NCBI GenBank assembly: GCA_902774165.1 | Contig: CACYHJ010000021.1 | Location: forward strand, 1 to 15,098 | DNA: 15,098 nt | Source: Oscillospiraceae bacterium | GTDB taxonomy: Bacteria; Bacillota; Clostridia; Oscillospirales; Acutalibacteraceae | Direction: 5' to 3' | In this document: piece after piece, positions 14,051-15,098 of the stretch | How positions within the stretch are numbered: position 1 is the first letter of the stretch | Layout: the number at the start of each line of letters is the position of its first letter | Program-made: the position numbers and the translations under genes | The notes under the pieces: model-generated | Seen by the model: only the letters and a program-made list of their open reading frames with translations | Told to the model about the DNA's origin: nothing | Databases searched by the model: none

Positions 14051-14056
14051 TATAAT
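14051..14056 (+). promoter_or_regulatory. Possible -10 box upstream of the recombinase
   Basis: A perfect TATAAT lies 87 bases before the recombinase ATG. No good -35 hexamer is seen at 16-18 bases upstream (TTCTAT is the best). If active, transcription would start near 14063 and meet a terminator at 14072-14099 almost at once. Confidence 0.4.
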
Positions 14057-14071
14057 AGAATATGAAAGAAT

Positions 14072-14099
14072 CCGTCAGCGGTTCCGTTGGCGGTTTTTT
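14072..14099 (+). terminator. Intrinsic terminator or attenuator before the recombinase
   Basis: CCGTCAGCG pairs with CGTTGGCGG (two G-U pairs) around a GTTC loop and is followed immediately by six T residues (14094-14099). It lies between the TATAAT box and the recombinase ribosome binding site, so it could shield that gene from upstream transcription or attenuate its own promoter. Confidence 0.8.
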
Positions 14100-14137
14100 C
14101 TGTACGTTATTATATCATTATATCGGAGGTCACAGCT

Positions 14138-14965
14138 ATGACGATGAGAATCGAAGCGTTCGGGCGGTATTTGATTGAAAACGAGAAAAGCCCCGCCACG
14201 GTGGAACAATACCTGCGGGACGCGCGTTCGTTCGCGGAGTTTCTGGGGAACCGGGAGCTGTCCCGGGAGTTTGTGTTGGCGTATAAGCAATATATTATCG
14301 AAAAAGGATACGCGGTCCGGTCGGTCAATTCGATGATCGCCTCGGTGAACGCGTTCCTGGAATTTCGCGGCAGGCCGGACTGCCGGGTCAAGGCGCTGAA
14401 ATTACAGCGCCAGGTTTTCTGCCCGGAGGAAAAGGAATTGACCAAGGCGGAGTATCTGCGGCTTGTGGTAACGGCGCAAAAGAAAGGAAACGGGCGCCTT
14501 GCGCTGCTGATCCAGACCATCTGCAGCACGGGCATCCGCGTCAGCGAATTACAGTTCATCACCGTCGAAGCCGCCAAACGCGGCGAGGCGGTCGTGCGCT
14601 GCAAGGGCAAAACGAGAACCGTATTTCTTGTGAAAGAGCTGCGAAAAAATTTGCTCCGCTATTGCGCGGAGCAGGGGATCAGATCGGGGTGTATTTTTAT
14701 TACGAAAACCGGAAAGCCCGTAAACCGGACGAGCGTCTGGCGGGAGATGAAAAACCTCTGCCGTCAGGCCCGCGTCGCGGAATCAAAGGTGTTCCCGCAT
14801 AATTTGCGGCATCTGTTCGCCCGCACATTTTACGGGATCGAGAAGGATATCGCGAAGCTGGCGGATATCCTCGGTCACAGCAGTATCGATACAACAAGAA
14901 TATATATCATATCCACCGGGACCGAGCACAGAAGACGGATGGAGCATATGCGGCTGGTGATTTGA
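14138..14965 (+). CDS. Tyrosine recombinase (Xer/phage integrase family)
   Basis: This 275-residue protein has the two-domain form of small XerC/D-like recombinases. The N-terminal SAM-like core-binding domain is about residues 1-90 (SPATVEQYLRDARSFAEFL) and the catalytic domain about 100-275. All catalytic residues are visible: Arg134 in TGIRVSEL, Lys158 in CKGKTRTVFL, His221 and Arg224 in HNLRH, His247 in LGHSS, and nucleophile Tyr256 in TTRIYI. It should cut and rejoin DNA through a 3'-phosphotyrosine. The ATG at 14138 follows GGAGGT (14125-14130) by seven bases; an upstream start at 14087 would lie inside the terminator. It is alone: no excisionase or phage gene adjoins it. Heptad repeats begin two bases after its stop. 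It may be a stand-alone recombinase or the remnant of an island beyond the right edge. Confidence 0.93.
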   Translation: MTMRIEAFGRYLIENEKSPATVEQYLRDARSFAEFLGNRELSREFVLAYKQYIIEKGYAVRSVNSMIASVNAFLEFRGRPDCRVKALKLQRQVFCPEEKELTKAEYLRLVVTAQKKGNGRLALLIQTICSTGIRVSELQFITVEAAKRGEAVVRCKGKTRTVFLVKELRKNLLRYCAEQGIRSGCIFITKTGKPVNRTSVWREMKNLCRQARVAESKVFPHNLRHLFARTFYGIEKDIAKLADILGHSSIDTTRIYIISTGTEHRRRMEHMRLVI

Positions 14966-14967
14966 AT

Positions 14968-15030
14968 GTGAAATGTGAGAAGTGAGATGTGAAATGTGAG
15001 GTGTAAAATGTGAGACGTGAGATGTGAGAT
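14968..15030 (+). repeat. Heptanucleotide repeat tract (GTGARAT x9)
   Basis: Nine uninterrupted 7-mers follow the recombinase stop: GTGAAAT, GTGAGAA, GTGAGAT, GTGAAAT, GTGAGGT, GTAAAAT, GTGAGAC, GTGAGAT, GTGAGAT. The period is the same as in the AACCARC tracts near the K gene, although the sequence differs. Such short-period tracts change copy number easily by slippage. Confidence 0.93.
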
Positions 15031-15036
15031 AAAACG

Positions 15037-15088
15037 CTTCCGAACAACGCGAGGAAATATCGCTCCCGAGCCTTGCGAGGGAATATCG
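15037..15088 (+). repeat. 26-bp tandem hairpin repeat with ATATCG linker
   Basis: Two 26-bp units (15037-15062 and 15063-15088) agree at 20 of 26 positions. Each has a TTCC/GGAA-type stem followed by ATATCG. Unit 2 changes the stem to TCCC/GGGA, keeping the pairing at the altered position. The linker and the following ATCGCCGAAAG resemble parts of the B-D array. The cluster continues past the window edge. Confidence 0.75.
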
Positions 15089-15098
15089 CCGAAAGATC

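Noticed and set aside
13866..14141. A 91-codon plus-strand frame starting with GTG
   Set aside because: It has no ribosome binding site, its composition is random-looking, and it runs through a palindrome and a terminator into the recombinase start.
13797..15098. A duplicated tRNA-Arg 3' end marking an attachment site
   Set aside because: No second copy of the T-arm and acceptor sequence is found after the tRNA within the window, so no att site can be claimed.

Overview
The window most resembles a chromosomal segment of a fermentative anaerobe of the Bacillota (Clostridia, perhaps Oscillospirales). The evidence is near-consensus sigma-A promoters with 17-bp spacers, strong GGAGG-type ribosome binding sites, GTG and TTG starts, tRNAs with encoded CCA, a complete V-type ATPase operon, and a COG1373-type AAA ATPase. 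The taxonomic assignment is an inference; no marker here fixes a genus.

Layout. (1) 1-890: an endonuclease/exonuclease/phosphatase-family gene on the minus strand with its own promoter, plus another minus-strand promoter firing out of the left edge. (2) 891-3614: a gene-poor stretch with 23-bp tandem repeats and a perfect TTGACA-17-TATAAT promoter, then an AAA ATPase (DUF4143 type) and a Gfo/Idh/MocA oxidoreductase, probably co-transcribed. (3) 3677-13603: a promoter and hairpin-bearing leader, then the V-type ATPase genes H(G)-C-I-K-F-E-A-B-D followed by a divergent ComF-like phosphoribosyltransferase. (4) 13600-13842: a tRNA-Gly(TCC)/tRNA-Arg(TCT) unit with a good promoter and a strong terminator. 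(5) 13843-15098: a short-transcript-like promoter/terminator pair, a stand-alone tyrosine recombinase, heptanucleotide repeats, and the start of another hairpin repeat cluster.

The nine ATPase proteins make a full rotary enzyme: A3B3 catalytic head, D/F central rotor, C (d-type) adaptor, K ring, I (a-type) stator, and E with H/G peripheral stalks. Gene spacing is 3-21 bp except at two places, upstream of K (198 bp) and upstream of D (279 bp). Both gaps are filled by repeats. The K leader has two AACCARC heptad tracts around three short hairpins. The B-D gap holds about ten different short hairpins joined by a 7-nt linker: ATATCGA four times, then its reverse complement TCGATAT four times, arranged about a central palindrome. 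That array could fold as alternating single hairpins or as a fishbone of stacked junctions, and it is the most unusual feature here. A related but different hairpin/ATATCGC repeat follows the recombinase at the right edge. The K protein also carries an extra N-terminal transmembrane hairpin and an acidic Ala/Pro/Glu linker before its c-type rotor hairpin.
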